Shown here one piece after another: positions 1 through 8,467 of a stretch of 63,280 bases of DNA (positions are counted from its first letter, which is position 1; every line of letters starts with the position of its first letter). This DNA is from Myxococcales bacterium (GTDB lineage Bacteria; Myxococcota_A; Polyangia; Polyangiales; Polyangiaceae), in the NCBI GenBank assembly GCA_021847645.1, contig JAJZQG010000012.1, positions 1-63,280 of the forward strand, read 5' to 3'. The notes under the pieces are model-generated. The model worked only from the letters and a program-made list of their open reading frames with translations, was not told where the DNA came from and searched no databases. Made by a program: the position numbers and the translations under genes.

Positions 1-2
1 TC

Positions 3-248
3 GCCTCCGTGCTGGCCGTCGCCAGCTTCGGAGCGCCCGTCCCTCTCAGCTCATGCTGCCGCTTGCGGAATTTCCGGGCCGTTTTGCGGCAAGATGTTGA
101 GGGTCATGACAGCTACCTGCCTTTCCCCAACGTCAACCCGCCGTCCGCCGGCACTGTCGTGTACCGCGTGAGCCGGTCGCTGAAGCAGGGGACTACCTAC
201 CTGGGAGTCACCATCAGTGCTTCGCATCAGCAGCCGCCTCCGAGGTGA
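3..248 (+). CDS. Possible 3' end of an unidentified gene (partial)
   Basis: An open frame runs from the window edge to a TGA at 246-248. The last 40 residues (around YLPFPNVNPPSAG and VVYRVSRSLKQG) look like ordinary protein with alternating beta-type residues, while the first part is Cys/Arg-rich and less convincing. No family is recognised. It could be the C-terminus of a gene starting upstream of the window, or non-coding sequence that happens to be open in GC-rich DNA. Low confidence. Confidence 0.3.
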   Translation, partial: ASVLAVASFGAPVPLSSCCRLRNFRAVLRQDVEGHDSYLPFPNVNPPSAGTVVYRVSRSLKQGTTYLGVTISASHQQPPPR

Positions 249-337
249 CGCGCGGACCTCGCCCCCCGTTGGCGCGAACGCTGGCTTCCATGCCCCTGTG
301 GCCGTGCTACAATCCTAGGGACAACCGGGGGGTCACC

Positions 338-850
338 ATGAGACATGCTCAATTCGTGGGCGAGGTCGTCGCTCGCACCGGGCTCGGGGAAGAACAAGCG
401 CACCAAGCGATCGGCTGCTGCCTCAAGACACTCGCGAGCGGCCTTTCGGACATGGCGACACGCAAGCTCCGACAACATCTGCCGGCGGAGTTTCATCTGT
501 TTCTCGTGCGCGAAGGGCCCGTGCGGGATCTGTCCCCCGACGAGTTCGTCCAATGCGTCGCCAACACCGAGGGCGTGCGGGTCGGCCTCGGCCTCGAGCA
601 CGCCGAGGTCGTGCTGCAGACCGTCTTCCACGCGGTCGACCAGGAGACGCTGCACGTGCTGCACGGCGAGCTGCCGCCGCGCCTCGTCGAGATGGGCCAC
701 ACCCGTCCGAGCTATCACCCGCCTCCGCCTCGTCCGGTCCCGCCACCGATGGTGCAGCGACGCACCAGCAGCGGCACATCGCTGGCTGAAGGACGCCCGA
801 CGAGCGCCCGTCCACTGAGCGGCAGCGGACGCGAAGGCGGCAACGGCTGA
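338..850 (+). CDS. DUF2267 domain protein
   Basis: A 170-residue protein. The first 120 residues fit DUF2267: a start of the type MRHAQFVGEVVARTGL, then a helical segment with LRQHLPAEFHLFL, matching the family pattern of helical bundles ending in a LP-x-EF/L motif. The last 45 residues are a Pro/Ser/Arg-rich tail with no predicted fold. The ATG at 338 was chosen over the upstream GTG at 245 because family homology begins there. There is no membrane segment or signal peptide, so it is probably cytoplasmic. DUF2267 proteins are often linked to stress responses, but the biochemical role is unknown and nothing nearby clarifies it. The gene converges on the SGNH gene, with repeat copy A between them. 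Confidence 0.75.
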   Translation: MRHAQFVGEVVARTGLGEEQAHQAIGCCLKTLASGLSDMATRKLRQHLPAEFHLFLVREGPVRDLSPDEFVQCVANTEGVRVGLGLEHAEVVLQTVFHAVDQETLHVLHGELPPRLVEMGHTRPSYHPPPPRPVPPPMVQRRTSSGTSLAEGRPTSARPLSGSGREGGNG

Positions 851-1372
851 GCGGTGGCGACCTTTGAGGTTGTTGCGCTGGAGTTGACGGGGTGGCGGAT
901 CCGCCGCAAAAGCGGCGGCCGCCACCTATCGCGCGTAAAATTTGCTGAGAAAACGAGGGCGCGAGGGTGGCACAGAAATCGCTCAGAGTAGCCGGCGAGC
1001 CCGCGCGAGTGCGCATGAACGTGGGCCCGGCTGTTTGACAGACAAGCGGACGGACATGGGACGGTAGGGATTGTCCGGGCGGCTGCGGCTTGCCGTGGTC
1101 GCCGCGGGTAAGTGGCGGGTTCTGACCTAACGGAGGTGCCACACGGAGTTGCCGGAGAGGCTGGGTCCACGCGATAAGGACCGGCCCCGGCGGACGGGCG
1201 CTGCGATCGGCTCCCGGGTGCGAAATCGAAAAGACACCCGGCAGGCTGGAGACGTGGCAGCACCCGGCGGGCGGACGTGTGCCTCGAGATCGGAACCGGC
1301 TCAACAGCCTTCCAGCGCTCCGTCCCCCGCCTCCCCCCTCTCTTTCCCCTTTGCCCCAACTTCACCCCCGGC
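851..1372. other. Intergenic region holding repeat copy A and a pyrimidine tract
   Basis: This 522-bp gap lies between convergent genes. It contains repeat copy A at 889-1288 (listed separately) and, at about 1316-1360, a tract made almost only of C and T. Open frames crossing it on both strands have unnatural Arg/Pro/Ser composition and were not taken as genes. Confidence 0.7.
889..1288. repeat. Dispersed ~400-bp structured repeat, copy A
   Basis: Colinear with 46452-46867 in the same orientation. Shared blocks: the hairpin at 891-926 (one substitution versus copy B), 1123-1142 (20 bp identical to 46695-46714), 1233-1252 (identical to 46813-46832) and 1262-1281 (identical to 46841-46860). 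Shorter matches such as GTTTGACAG and GGGACGGTAGGGAT lie between them. The hairpin pairs GGTGGCGG and CCGCCGC with GCGGCGG and CCGCCACC around an AAAA loop, with a 2-nt AT bulge. A second hairpin pairs GTGGC (1112-1116) with GCCAC (1138-1142). No coding frame is convincing. It could be a structured RNA, a non-autonomous mobile element or a recombination substrate. Confidence 0.8.
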
Positions 1373-2902
1373 TCACGGCGCGGGCATCCCCGTCGCTCCC
1401 GACATCGCCGGCGCCACGCGCGCCGACGCTGCCGCCATCACGCCTCCCCCCTCTCGAAACACGCGGTACCGATCCATCATCGCCTGGTAGATCCACTCGC
1501 CGATCACGTCCGCGCCCACCGTACTCGGGTGCGTCAGATCCTGCTGCCCCAGCCCTCGCAGCACCCACGTCGCCATCGATCCCACGCCCCCCATCGCGTC
1601 GAACGTGTCGAAGAACGCACAGCCGCTCTCGAACGCCGCCTCGCGCTGCGCGCTGACTAGCGACGGCATCACGCCGCGCGACACCACGGACGTGCCTCGC
1701 TTGACTGCCGTATCGTTGGGCGCGATCACCAGGCACGAAGCGTTGGGCACGGCCTTGCGCACCTGACTCAGCACGGCCAGCGACGTCTCCTTGTACCGAT
1801 CCATCGGGTAGGCGAAGCCGTCCGCGGCCTCGTTCAAGCCGAACTCGAACACCACCATCGTCGGTTTTCGCATCTGCAGCGCTCGGGCCCAATGCGCGTC
1901 GTCTTCCTGATCCAGGAAGCGCAGCCTCGCGCCCTGAATGCCGATGGAGTCCAGCACCACGCCGGGCACGTCGCGCTCGAGCCACGTTCCGAACGCGCGC
2001 ACCGGCCCCTTGACCACGCGCACCTCGAACTCGTGCGGACCGTCGGGAACCTCGAACACGCGCTCGCTGAGCAGCGGCGCATCCGCACCCGTATCGACGC
2101 TCTCCTCGCGATCCTTGTCGATGACCACCTCGAAGCTGCCACCGCCCGGCTGGGCCAGGTACTGCACGCCGAACTTCGACGCCGACACGCCAAACGTTCC
2201 CTTCTTCGCCGTGCCGAAGTCCGACCATGCCGCGCGCGACCGGCCAATGAACGTCACGCCGCCCAGACCGTACAGCCCATCGGGGGCAAACGGCCCCACC
2301 ACGCGGCTCACCGTCCATTCGGTCGACGCCCTGCGCCACACGTCGTTGTGGAAGTATCCAGGCCACGGATTCGCGATGGGCATGTAACCGTGCCCAGCGT
2401 CGCCGAACCTCCCTTGCAGCTGACGTCGCAGCGTGCCCGTCACCAGGTCCACGGCGAGCAGCGAGTCGCCGTAGTGCACGATGCGCGCGATCGCCTTCGG
2501 ATCTTTTCTCTCCACGCGCAAGAGCATGGTGAAGAACGCGTCGAGCGCGTGACCCGACGGATCCTCGATGGGACGCGGCGGTGCCTTGGTCTCGACCTCG
2601 GCCGGCAGGTCCGGAAGGCCCGGCGCCGCGCGCTGCACGTCCACCTTATCGGGCACGGCCATCTCGGGACGATCGCCGGTCTCGTCGACGAGCTTGGCCT
2701 CGCCCACGGGCGCCGCTGCGGAATCCGAAGCGGCAGGCGCCGTCTGCTCGCTGGTGGCGCGCGGTGTGAGCAGGCGAAGCTTCTGCGCGCCAGGGATCAC
2801 GTACGCGGCGCCGATCAGCGCGGCCAACGTGAGCACGGCCTTGGCTGGCTTGGACCACAATGCGGCCAGCGCGCTGCCGCTCACCTGCGATTCCGAAGAC
2901 AT
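1373..2902 (-). CDS. Membrane-anchored SGNH/GDSL hydrolase-like protein
   Basis: A 509-residue protein. A single membrane segment near residues 21-38 is followed by a disordered linker to about 110. The catalytic region shows a GDS nucleophile block (G145-D146-S147 in HYGDSLLAVD), a GLNE block at 355-358 in the place of the family GxND motif, and a C-terminal DLTH (D455, H458) that supplies the usual Asp-His pair. A beta-rich insertion fills about 190-340. Such proteins act on ester or acetyl groups, often on exopolysaccharide, and the anchor suggests work on the periplasmic side. The gene is divergent from the MYXO-CTERM protein at 3024. Substrate is unknown. Confidence 0.75.
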   Translation of the reverse strand: MSSESQVSGSALAALWSKPAKAVLTLAALIGAAYVIPGAQKLRLLTPRATSEQTAPAASDSAAAPVGEAKLVDETGDRPEMAVPDKVDVQRAAPGLPDLPAEVETKAPPRPIEDPSGHALDAFFTMLLRVERKDPKAIARIVHYGDSLLAVDLVTGTLRRQLQGRFGDAGHGYMPIANPWPGYFHNDVWRRASTEWTVSRVVGPFAPDGLYGLGGVTFIGRSRAAWSDFGTAKKGTFGVSASKFGVQYLAQPGGGSFEVVIDKDREESVDTGADAPLLSERVFEVPDGPHEFEVRVVKGPVRAFGTWLERDVPGVVLDSIGIQGARLRFLDQEDDAHWARALQMRKPTMVVFEFGLNEAADGFAYPMDRYKETSLAVLSQVRKAVPNASCLVIAPNDTAVKRGTSVVSRGVMPSLVSAQREAAFESGCAFFDTFDAMGGVGSMATWVLRGLGQQDLTHPSTVGADVIGEWIYQAMMDRYRVFREGGGVMAAASARVAPAMSGATGMPAP

Positions 2903-3023
2903 CGGACATTTTCCTTAGCGCCGGTCGCGCCCAAGCTCAACGCCCCTCGAGCAGCTTGTTGCCGGCCCTCATCGGCTCCGTGCCCGGCGACGTTCCCCGC
3001 CCGATGCGGTATGGTGGTGCGCC

Positions 3024-3893
3024 ATGAAGAACACGAAGTTCGCGTCCATGCGTCGATCATTCCTGGTTGCCGTGATGACCGCGCTCGCAGTGCTCACCTG
3101 CTCGAGCGCCGCACTGGCCTTCGGCTCCATTCGCTTCAAGCAGACGCGGATCGAAGAGGACGACGGAAGGTGGAAGCTCGACATGGATGTCGATTACGGC
3201 GGCACGCCGATCATGCCGCACATTCCCTTCGACTTCGTCTTCGAGCTCAAGACCTACTACGAGTACTCGATCCAGGACGGCGACAAGGAGCCGGTGATCC
3301 GCCCCAAGCCGCAGCGCGAGCAGCAGCCCACGCGCCTGTCGCTCGACATCGACTTCTCGGACGCACGCGGCAGGGTGTGGCCGAGGACCAAGTTCTCCAT
3401 CAGCATCCGCCGCAAGGACGACTTCGAAGCGGGCGAGTATCGGCTCGTGGTGCGTCGCGCCTCGGACGGTGCGCAACTCGGCCAGCCGGTCACGCTGATC
3501 TTGAACGGCAAGAACCAGCTGGTCGATCGGCGCACGATGATCATGCCCGAGGCTGGCCACCACAAGAAGCCGGCGGACAGCAGCAGCGCCGACAAGCCCA
3601 AGGACGACGCCGCCGACAAGCCCAAAAACGACGCTGCCGACAAGCCCAAAAACGACGCCGCTGCCAGCAAGGAGGGAGCTGAAAGCACCGAGGGCGCCGG
3701 CAAGCCGGGTGACGACACCGGCGACAAGCCAGGCGACGGAGACGAGTCGCAGCCCGGCACGGTCAACGTGCGTCCCGGTGGTCACGGCTGCGGATGCCAG
3801 ACCCCGCGTTCGCAAGCCCCCGTCGGCTTCGGCATCGTCGGCCTCGTCGCTGCCGCCATTCTCGCCCTGCGCACCCGACGTCGCACGCGCTGA
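3024..3893 (+). CDS. Exported protein with MYXO-CTERM-like sorting tail
   Basis: A 289-residue protein. A signal peptide (about residues 1-32, ending SSAALA) precedes a beta-type domain to about residue 170. A charged linker follows with tandem DKPKNDAA units (about 191-215). The tail reads GCGCQ, then a hydrophobic helix GFGIVGLVAAAILAL, then RTRRRTR. This matches the MYXO-CTERM pattern (small Cys motif, membrane helix, Arg cluster), a tail known in myxobacteria to direct surface anchoring. The linker repeat is also repeated at DNA level (3590-3665), so its copy number may vary between strains. The function of the N-terminal domain is not recognised. Confidence 0.8.
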   Translation: MKNTKFASMRRSFLVAVMTALAVLTCSSAALAFGSIRFKQTRIEEDDGRWKLDMDVDYGGTPIMPHIPFDFVFELKTYYEYSIQDGDKEPVIRPKPQREQQPTRLSLDIDFSDARGRVWPRTKFSISIRRKDDFEAGEYRLVVRRASDGAQLGQPVTLILNGKNQLVDRRTMIMPEAGHHKKPADSSSADKPKDDAADKPKNDAADKPKNDAAASKEGAESTEGAGKPGDDTGDKPGDGDESQPGTVNVRPGGHGCGCQTPRSQAPVGFGIVGLVAAAILALRTRRRTR

Positions 3894-3927
3894 CGTCGTT
3901 CCCCCACCCTCGGCGTCATTCCAGGCG

Positions 3928-3944
3928 CAACGGCACTTCCGTTG
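3928..3944. terminator. Hairpin after the MYXO-CTERM gene
   Basis: CAACGG-CACTT-CCGTTG forms a perfect 6-bp stem with a 5-nt loop, 35 bp after the stop of the gene at 3024-3893 and just before the next start. There is no T run, so intrinsic termination is uncertain. Confidence 0.3.
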
Positions 3945-3970
3945 GAACATCCCGGCGCCTTGCTCGTATC

Positions 3971-5641
3971 ATGAAGCGGGCAAGCATGAAGACGCATCTT
4001 CGCTGGCATGGCTTCCTCGCACTGTCTTTGATCGGCGCGCTCTCGGCGTTCTTGCTGGACTGCGAGACACAGACGCGTCCGCGCTCTGCCCCGGTGCAGA
4101 TGTCGGGCGTGTACGCGGTTCCGCAGTCCTATCCACCGCCCGCCGCGCCTCCGCCACCCGTGCAGCGGCCGTGGTACGCGGCGTTCACCCCGCCCACGTT
4201 ACCCCCGCCACCACCGATTTCCTCCTTCCGGCTTCCGCAGCTGCCGTTCGGCTTGCCCCAGCTCCCCTTCCCGTTGCCGCAGATTCCCGGGCTGACTTGG
4301 CCGCCTCAACCAGCCTCGACGAGCACTCCGCCGGCTGTCTCCCCTGCCGGTGGCGCCGGGCGCTGCGGCCAGGGCATGGTCGGCGGCGAACCTGTCGCGA
4401 TGGATTGCATGACGCCGACGTATGGCTTGATCTCCACGGCGAGCCAGTACCTCATCAGCCGTCGCGCGTTCGCGGCCGGCCCAGGCTACGAGGGAGCGGA
4501 GCCGATCCCGGCCGCCGTGGATCATCGCGCCGACGGAACCGAAGGACCCATCCGCAATCAGGGTCCGGTCGGCGCGTGCACCGGCTTCTCGCTCGCCGCA
4601 GCCATCGACCACGCCATCGCAACCTCGCGCGGCACGCCGGGCGCGATCAGCGTCATGGAAGTGTGGGGCCACTACCACTTCCCTGCGATGGACAGCGCGG
4701 TCGAAGGCAACCGCGGCAAGCCCTTCGGCCCCGAGGCCGCCTGGCCCTACGACAAGCGGCAGGCATGCGCGTGGTACTCGGGCGACGATTGCGATTGCGG
4801 CGCGACGCTCGGTGTTGCGTGCGACCAACCGGTCGACACGGCCAGGCTCGCACAGGTCGAGGCCAACGGCATTGCCACGCTCGGCAACGTCACGCGCCTT
4901 CCCGACGGCAACCTCGACGACATCAAGGCCGCGCTGGTCAAGGGGCAGGACGTGTGGTTCGCGATGTACGTGGACGATCGCCTGACCGATGTGTCGGGCC
5001 CCAACGCCGTCGTGCCGGACGGTGACTTCCGCGGAACCGGACAGGGGCACGCGATGGTGATCGCGGGCTACAAGACCCAGTCCAACGGAACGTACTACCT
5101 GCTGCACAACTCGTGGAGCACGAGCTGGGGAGACAACGGCTACGCTTGGATCCTCGACACCACGCTGCGGACCAACCTGAAGTACGCCTACGTCGTCGAC
5201 GTGAGCACTCCCGGCGCGCCCGCTCCGAGCCAGCCCACTCCACCGTCGCCCAACTCGCCGGGACAAGCCACGCCGCCCATTCCGAATGCGAGCTACTGCC
5301 CTGCGGGCTCAGTGCCGGACAGCGGCATGCTGGTGTGTCTGCCGCCCTGTCCGGACGGCAGCCCGCGCCACTTCAACACCTGCGCGCAGGCGGCGCCGGG
5401 CGCTCCCTCCGGCTGTCCCCAAGGCCAGATCAACGTCTTCGGCTTGTGCGTCGCCTCCCCGGTGGCCGGCCTGGGCACCGACGCCGCCACCGGCATCAAG
5501 CATCAGTGCGGCGCCGGCGGCTGCACCTACTTCGTTCCCGGCGGCGTCGCGGGGTGCCAGGCTCCGGTGTGCATGCGATCGTGCCCGTCGCCCAAGTACT
5601 TGCTCACGGCGGGCCCGCTGGGCCTGGGCTGCTCGGAGTAG
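3971..5641 (+). CDS. Exported papain-like (C1A) cysteine peptidase
   Basis: A 556-residue protein with an N-terminal hydrophobic export segment (about 14-30) and a Pro-rich linker with LPQLPF-type repeats (about 70-115). The C1A core carries Q197 and C203 in RNQGPVGACTGFS (six apart, as Q19-C25 in papain), H360 in GHAMVIAGYK and N380 in HNSWSTSWGDNGY. All four catalytic positions are present, so it is likely active. After the core comes a Pro-rich hinge and a Cys-rich tail of about 130 residues, perhaps a disulfide-bonded binding module. It probably degrades protein outside the cytoplasm, as expected for a predatory or saprophytic myxobacterium. ATG 3971 was chosen; ATG 3986 is the alternative. 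Confidence 0.85.
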   Translation: MKRASMKTHLRWHGFLALSLIGALSAFLLDCETQTRPRSAPVQMSGVYAVPQSYPPPAAPPPPVQRPWYAAFTPPTLPPPPPISSFRLPQLPFGLPQLPFPLPQIPGLTWPPQPASTSTPPAVSPAGGAGRCGQGMVGGEPVAMDCMTPTYGLISTASQYLISRRAFAAGPGYEGAEPIPAAVDHRADGTEGPIRNQGPVGACTGFSLAAAIDHAIATSRGTPGAISVMEVWGHYHFPAMDSAVEGNRGKPFGPEAAWPYDKRQACAWYSGDDCDCGATLGVACDQPVDTARLAQVEANGIATLGNVTRLPDGNLDDIKAALVKGQDVWFAMYVDDRLTDVSGPNAVVPDGDFRGTGQGHAMVIAGYKTQSNGTYYLLHNSWSTSWGDNGYAWILDTTLRTNLKYAYVVDVSTPGAPAPSQPTPPSPNSPGQATPPIPNASYCPAGSVPDSGMLVCLPPCPDGSPRHFNTCAQAAPGAPSGCPQGQINVFGLCVASPVAGLGTDAATGIKHQCGAGGCTYFVPGGVAGCQAPVCMRSCPSPKYLLTAGPLGLGCSE

Positions 5642-5646
5642 GCCGC

Positions 5647-6459
5647 TCAGTACCCACGCGGCGCGGGCACGCGCTCCGAGTCTGCTGCGCCTCCACCCAG
5701 CGGACCGTACAGCTTGATCAGCTCGAACGCCGAGGCGATGGCCGGCAGGCGCAGCTCACGAGCAGCCGATCGCGCGGCCCGTCTCGCGTCGCGCACCAGC
5801 TCGACGATGATGCCGCACAGCAGATCGAGCTCCTCGAGCTCTGGGTCACGGCGCGACAGCGAGGGCGCATCCGAGTTTGCGCGATGGGGCTCGATCATGG
5901 CTGCGAGCCGAAGCGCCTCTGCAGCCACGGCGAGTTCGCGCTCGGTGGACGGGCCACCTCGCGGTCCTGCGACGCGGTCGACCCGTGGCATGCTCAAGGC
6001 GGCGCGGAGCTGATCGAGCTGCGTTGCGAGGCGGGCCGGCTCACCGCGCGACGACTCGGTCTGCTGCAGGGTGGCGAACACCGCGCGACCGGCTTCCGAC
6101 TCGATGGGATCGCCGGACGTCACAAGGCGTTGCACAACGATGTGCAGGATCGATCGGGCGCGCTGGCGTGCGGTCTTGCCGGCTCGCATCGCCTCGACGT
6201 ACGCCTGCGAGGTGCGCTTGTTCTTGATGCGCTCGGGATTCGCACACTGCGCCTTGCTGGTGAGCAGGCTCAGGGCGTCGCGCAGCCGATCGACGTCCTC
6301 TCGGATGAACCCGTGGTCGGCGATGGCGGTGTCGAAGCGCTCGGCCGCGGCGAGGGTTTGCTCGGCTTGCGCCGCAACATCGGCGCAACCGAACTGGCGG
6401 CCGAGGTCGACGTAGCGAAGCCGCGCGCCCGGGGCGATTTGATCGAGATGCAGAGGCAT
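5647..6459 (-). CDS. Conserved-looking helical protein of unknown function
   Basis: A 270-residue, soluble, strongly helical protein rich in Ala, Arg, Glu and Leu, with no recognised motif, signal peptide or membrane segment. The start at 6459 is preceded by AGGAG seven bases upstream, which decides it over the ATG at 6492. Its stop is 5 bp from the stop of the convergent cysteine peptidase. It lies 42 bp downstream of the double-FHA gene on the same strand, so the two may be cotranscribed and work together, but that is inference. Confidence 0.7.
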   Translation of the reverse strand: MPLHLDQIAPGARLRYVDLGRQFGCADVAAQAEQTLAAAERFDTAIADHGFIREDVDRLRDALSLLTSKAQCANPERIKNKRTSQAYVEAMRAGKTARQRARSILHIVVQRLVTSGDPIESEAGRAVFATLQQTESSRGEPARLATQLDQLRAALSMPRVDRVAGPRGGPSTERELAVAAEALRLAAMIEPHRANSDAPSLSRRDPELEELDLLCGIIVELVRDARRAARSAARELRLPAIASAFELIKLYGPLGGGAADSERVPAPRGY

Positions 6460-6501
6460 GACGCTGCTCCTGGGAGCCGTACAACCCGGCACGGCCGCGG
6501 G

Positions 6502-8142
6502 CTACTGGCCCTTTTCCTTGAGCATGGCCGTGCAGCGAGACGCACACGCGCTGTCGTGCTGATGCCGACAAATCGCGCGCAACATCTTGATCTCGTCGAC
6601 CGTGGCGCGACCGGACCACACCCGCGGCTCGAGCATGCGACGCGCCTTCTCCTCGCCCTCGCTGCCCTTGAGCGCTTCCTTGCGCGCGTCGTCCGTCGCA
6701 GCGCTCTTGGGCGTGGCCGCCGTCGGCGGTGACGCGGGCGCCTTGGGCTCGGCCTCCGCCGTTGTTGCCGCGGTGCGCGGCGGCGTCGACGAGCTGGCCT
6801 CCTTCTTCGTTTCGTCGAAGGGATTGGGCGCGAGCCCGTTGGGCAACAGCGTCCCGGCCGGAGCAGCCGCGCCGTCGACGTCTTGGGCGGCCACGGGCAA
6901 CGCGTTCGGATCGGTTCCGCCCTGGTCGAGCATTGCCAACTGGTCCGCCGCGCGCTTGCGCCGTTCGGCGTCGACCAGCTTCGCCGTCGCTACTTCACCG
7001 AGCAACGCCTTGCGCTTGCCAACATCGGACTGCGTCGCCGCCTGCGCGAACTTGTCGTCGGCCCACCTCGACTCGATGTCGAACACGTCCTTGCTCTGCC
7101 GCAGAGGTGAGCTCTCCGGCATGGCCGAGAGCTTCTGGTGCGCGCCTGCCAGATCGCCCGCCGCCGCGAGTCGCTTGGCCTCGGCCAGCACTGACTGATC
7201 GTCCGATGCCGTCTCCGTCGGCGAAGATCCTGTCGGCGTGGTGGACCGCGGACGCAGCGCCACGAACCCGACCACCGCCAGGATGCCGAGCACCGCTCCC
7301 ACGGCGACCATCACTCCCAGGCCGCCTCGTCGCTGCGGAGCATGCCGCCCGGTCGCGAACACATCGGTCGCACCATAGGCCTGCGCCGCGGGCGCCATGC
7401 CCGGATGAAAGATGCGCCCGCGCGCCACGAACCGCAGCCGCACATCCCCCAACTCCAGCTCGTCGTCGTCCTCGATGACCCGGCGCTCGGCCTTGATGCC
7501 GTTGACGCGGATGCCATTCGAGCTGCCGCGATCGAACACCTCGTAGACGCCGTCGCTGATCTTGACCATCTCGGCGTGCACGCGGCTCACCGAGCTGTGG
7601 TTGATGCTGATGTCGGCGTCTTCCGCACGGCCGATGACCGTGCGCTCGTTCTCGAGCGGGTACTCGGTACCGGCGGCAGCGCCATCGACCACGATCAGCC
7701 GGTCCGGACGATCCAGCAGTCGCGCGGTGGGCGGCGCGGACGCTTCCGCGCCCGCCTCCTCCTTGCCTTCGGCCTGCAGACGCGACTCGTCGGTCACTTC
7801 CAAACGGTAGTCGCCGACCTGCACCAGATCGCCATGCGACAGCGGCTGTGCGCCGGAAACCCGGGAGCCGTTGACGAAGACCCCGTTGTAGCTGTTCAGA
7901 TCTTCGATCGTCCAGCCGACGTTCTCTGCCTTGCGCAGCACCATATGCTTGCGCGAGATGTTGCGATCCGTCAGCCGGACGGTATTCCCCTCGTCACGGC
8001 CGATCGTGTACTCGCCACGGGAAAGGAGGAGATCCGTGCGTTTCCCCTCGTCGTCCACAATGGTGAGCTTCCACATCGAAGATCCGGCGCCTCCGGTCTG
8101 AGTCCAAACCGTCTCCGGGTAGTTTAGCCATTCAGCGGACAT
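6502..8142 (-). CDS. Double-FHA membrane protein
   Basis: A 546-residue protein. FHA domain 1 spans about 28-118 (IGR 47-49, S63-R-K-H66, NG at 86-87). FHA domain 2 spans about 148-240 (IGR 170-172, S186-R-V-H189, NG at 209-210). Both keep the Gly-Arg, Ser-x-x-His and Asn-Gly residues that bind phosphothreonine. A membrane helix follows at about 275-296, then a Lys/Ala/Glu-rich helical stretch, a Pro/Ala/Thr linker and a Cys-containing tail (CRHQHDSACASRC). The likely role is recruiting phosphoproteins made by Ser/Thr kinases to the membrane. The start at 8142 has GAGG upstream. The internal ATG at 8076 (MWKLTIVDD) is where FHA homology begins and may be the true start. Confidence 0.85.
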   Translation of the reverse strand: MSAEWLNYPETVWTQTGGAGSSMWKLTIVDDEGKRTDLLLSRGEYTIGRDEGNTVRLTDRNISRKHMVLRKAENVGWTIEDLNSYNGVFVNGSRVSGAQPLSHGDLVQVGDYRLEVTDESRLQAEGKEEAGAEASAPPTARLLDRPDRLIVVDGAAAGTEYPLENERTVIGRAEDADISINHSSVSRVHAEMVKISDGVYEVFDRGSSNGIRVNGIKAERRVIEDDDELELGDVRLRFVARGRIFHPGMAPAAQAYGATDVFATGRHAPQRRGGLGVMVAVGAVLGILAVVGFVALRPRSTTPTGSSPTETASDDQSVLAEAKRLAAAGDLAGAHQKLSAMPESSPLRQSKDVFDIESRWADDKFAQAATQSDVGKRKALLGEVATAKLVDAERRKRAADQLAMLDQGGTDPNALPVAAQDVDGAAAPAGTLLPNGLAPNPFDETKKEASSSTPPRTAATTAEAEPKAPASPPTAATPKSAATDDARKEALKGSEGEEKARRMLEPRVWSGRATVDEIKMLRAICRHQHDSACASRCTAMLKEKGQ

Positions 8143-8467
8143 GGCGGCAACCTCTGCAAACGGCCGTTGGACAAATCAGCGTCGGGCTCCTTGGGTGGCC
8201 CGGCCACCGCAGCCCGCGGACGTGCCGGGCCAGGCCGCGGCCGGCCGCCAGGTTGGGCAAGGCCCGCACGGCATGCACCGGACCGTGCCCTCTGTCCCCT
8301 GTCCGCCCGCTCCTTCGAGAAAGCACGTTCCGGGTCTTCGCGGTTTCGGTATGCTAGGCTTGCATCATCATCCTTTTGTTCGCACAGAGAGACCTAGGAA
8401 CTCGACGAGGCGATTCAGGGAGACCACAGAACGAACGGCTGGCGGGGGGGCGCGGAACCGCACGCTG
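8143..8467. other. Divergent intergenic region, FHA gene / patatin gene
   Basis: A 325-bp gap between divergently transcribed genes, so both promoters should lie here. A TATGCT hexamer near 8348 could be a -10 element for the patatin gene, but no convincing -35 is visible. No gene, repeat or RNA was recognised. Confidence 0.4.

Noticed and set aside
968..983. TGGCAC-N5-TCGCT, similar to a sigma-54 promoter, in repeat copy A
   Set aside because: The match has a mismatch in the -12 element, is not kept in copy B, and no gene follows at a suitable distance.
423..1304. Long minus-strand frame across repeat copy A
   Set aside because: Its peptide resembles that from copy B only because the DNA repeat is shared; indels between copies shift frames, so protein coding is not conserved.
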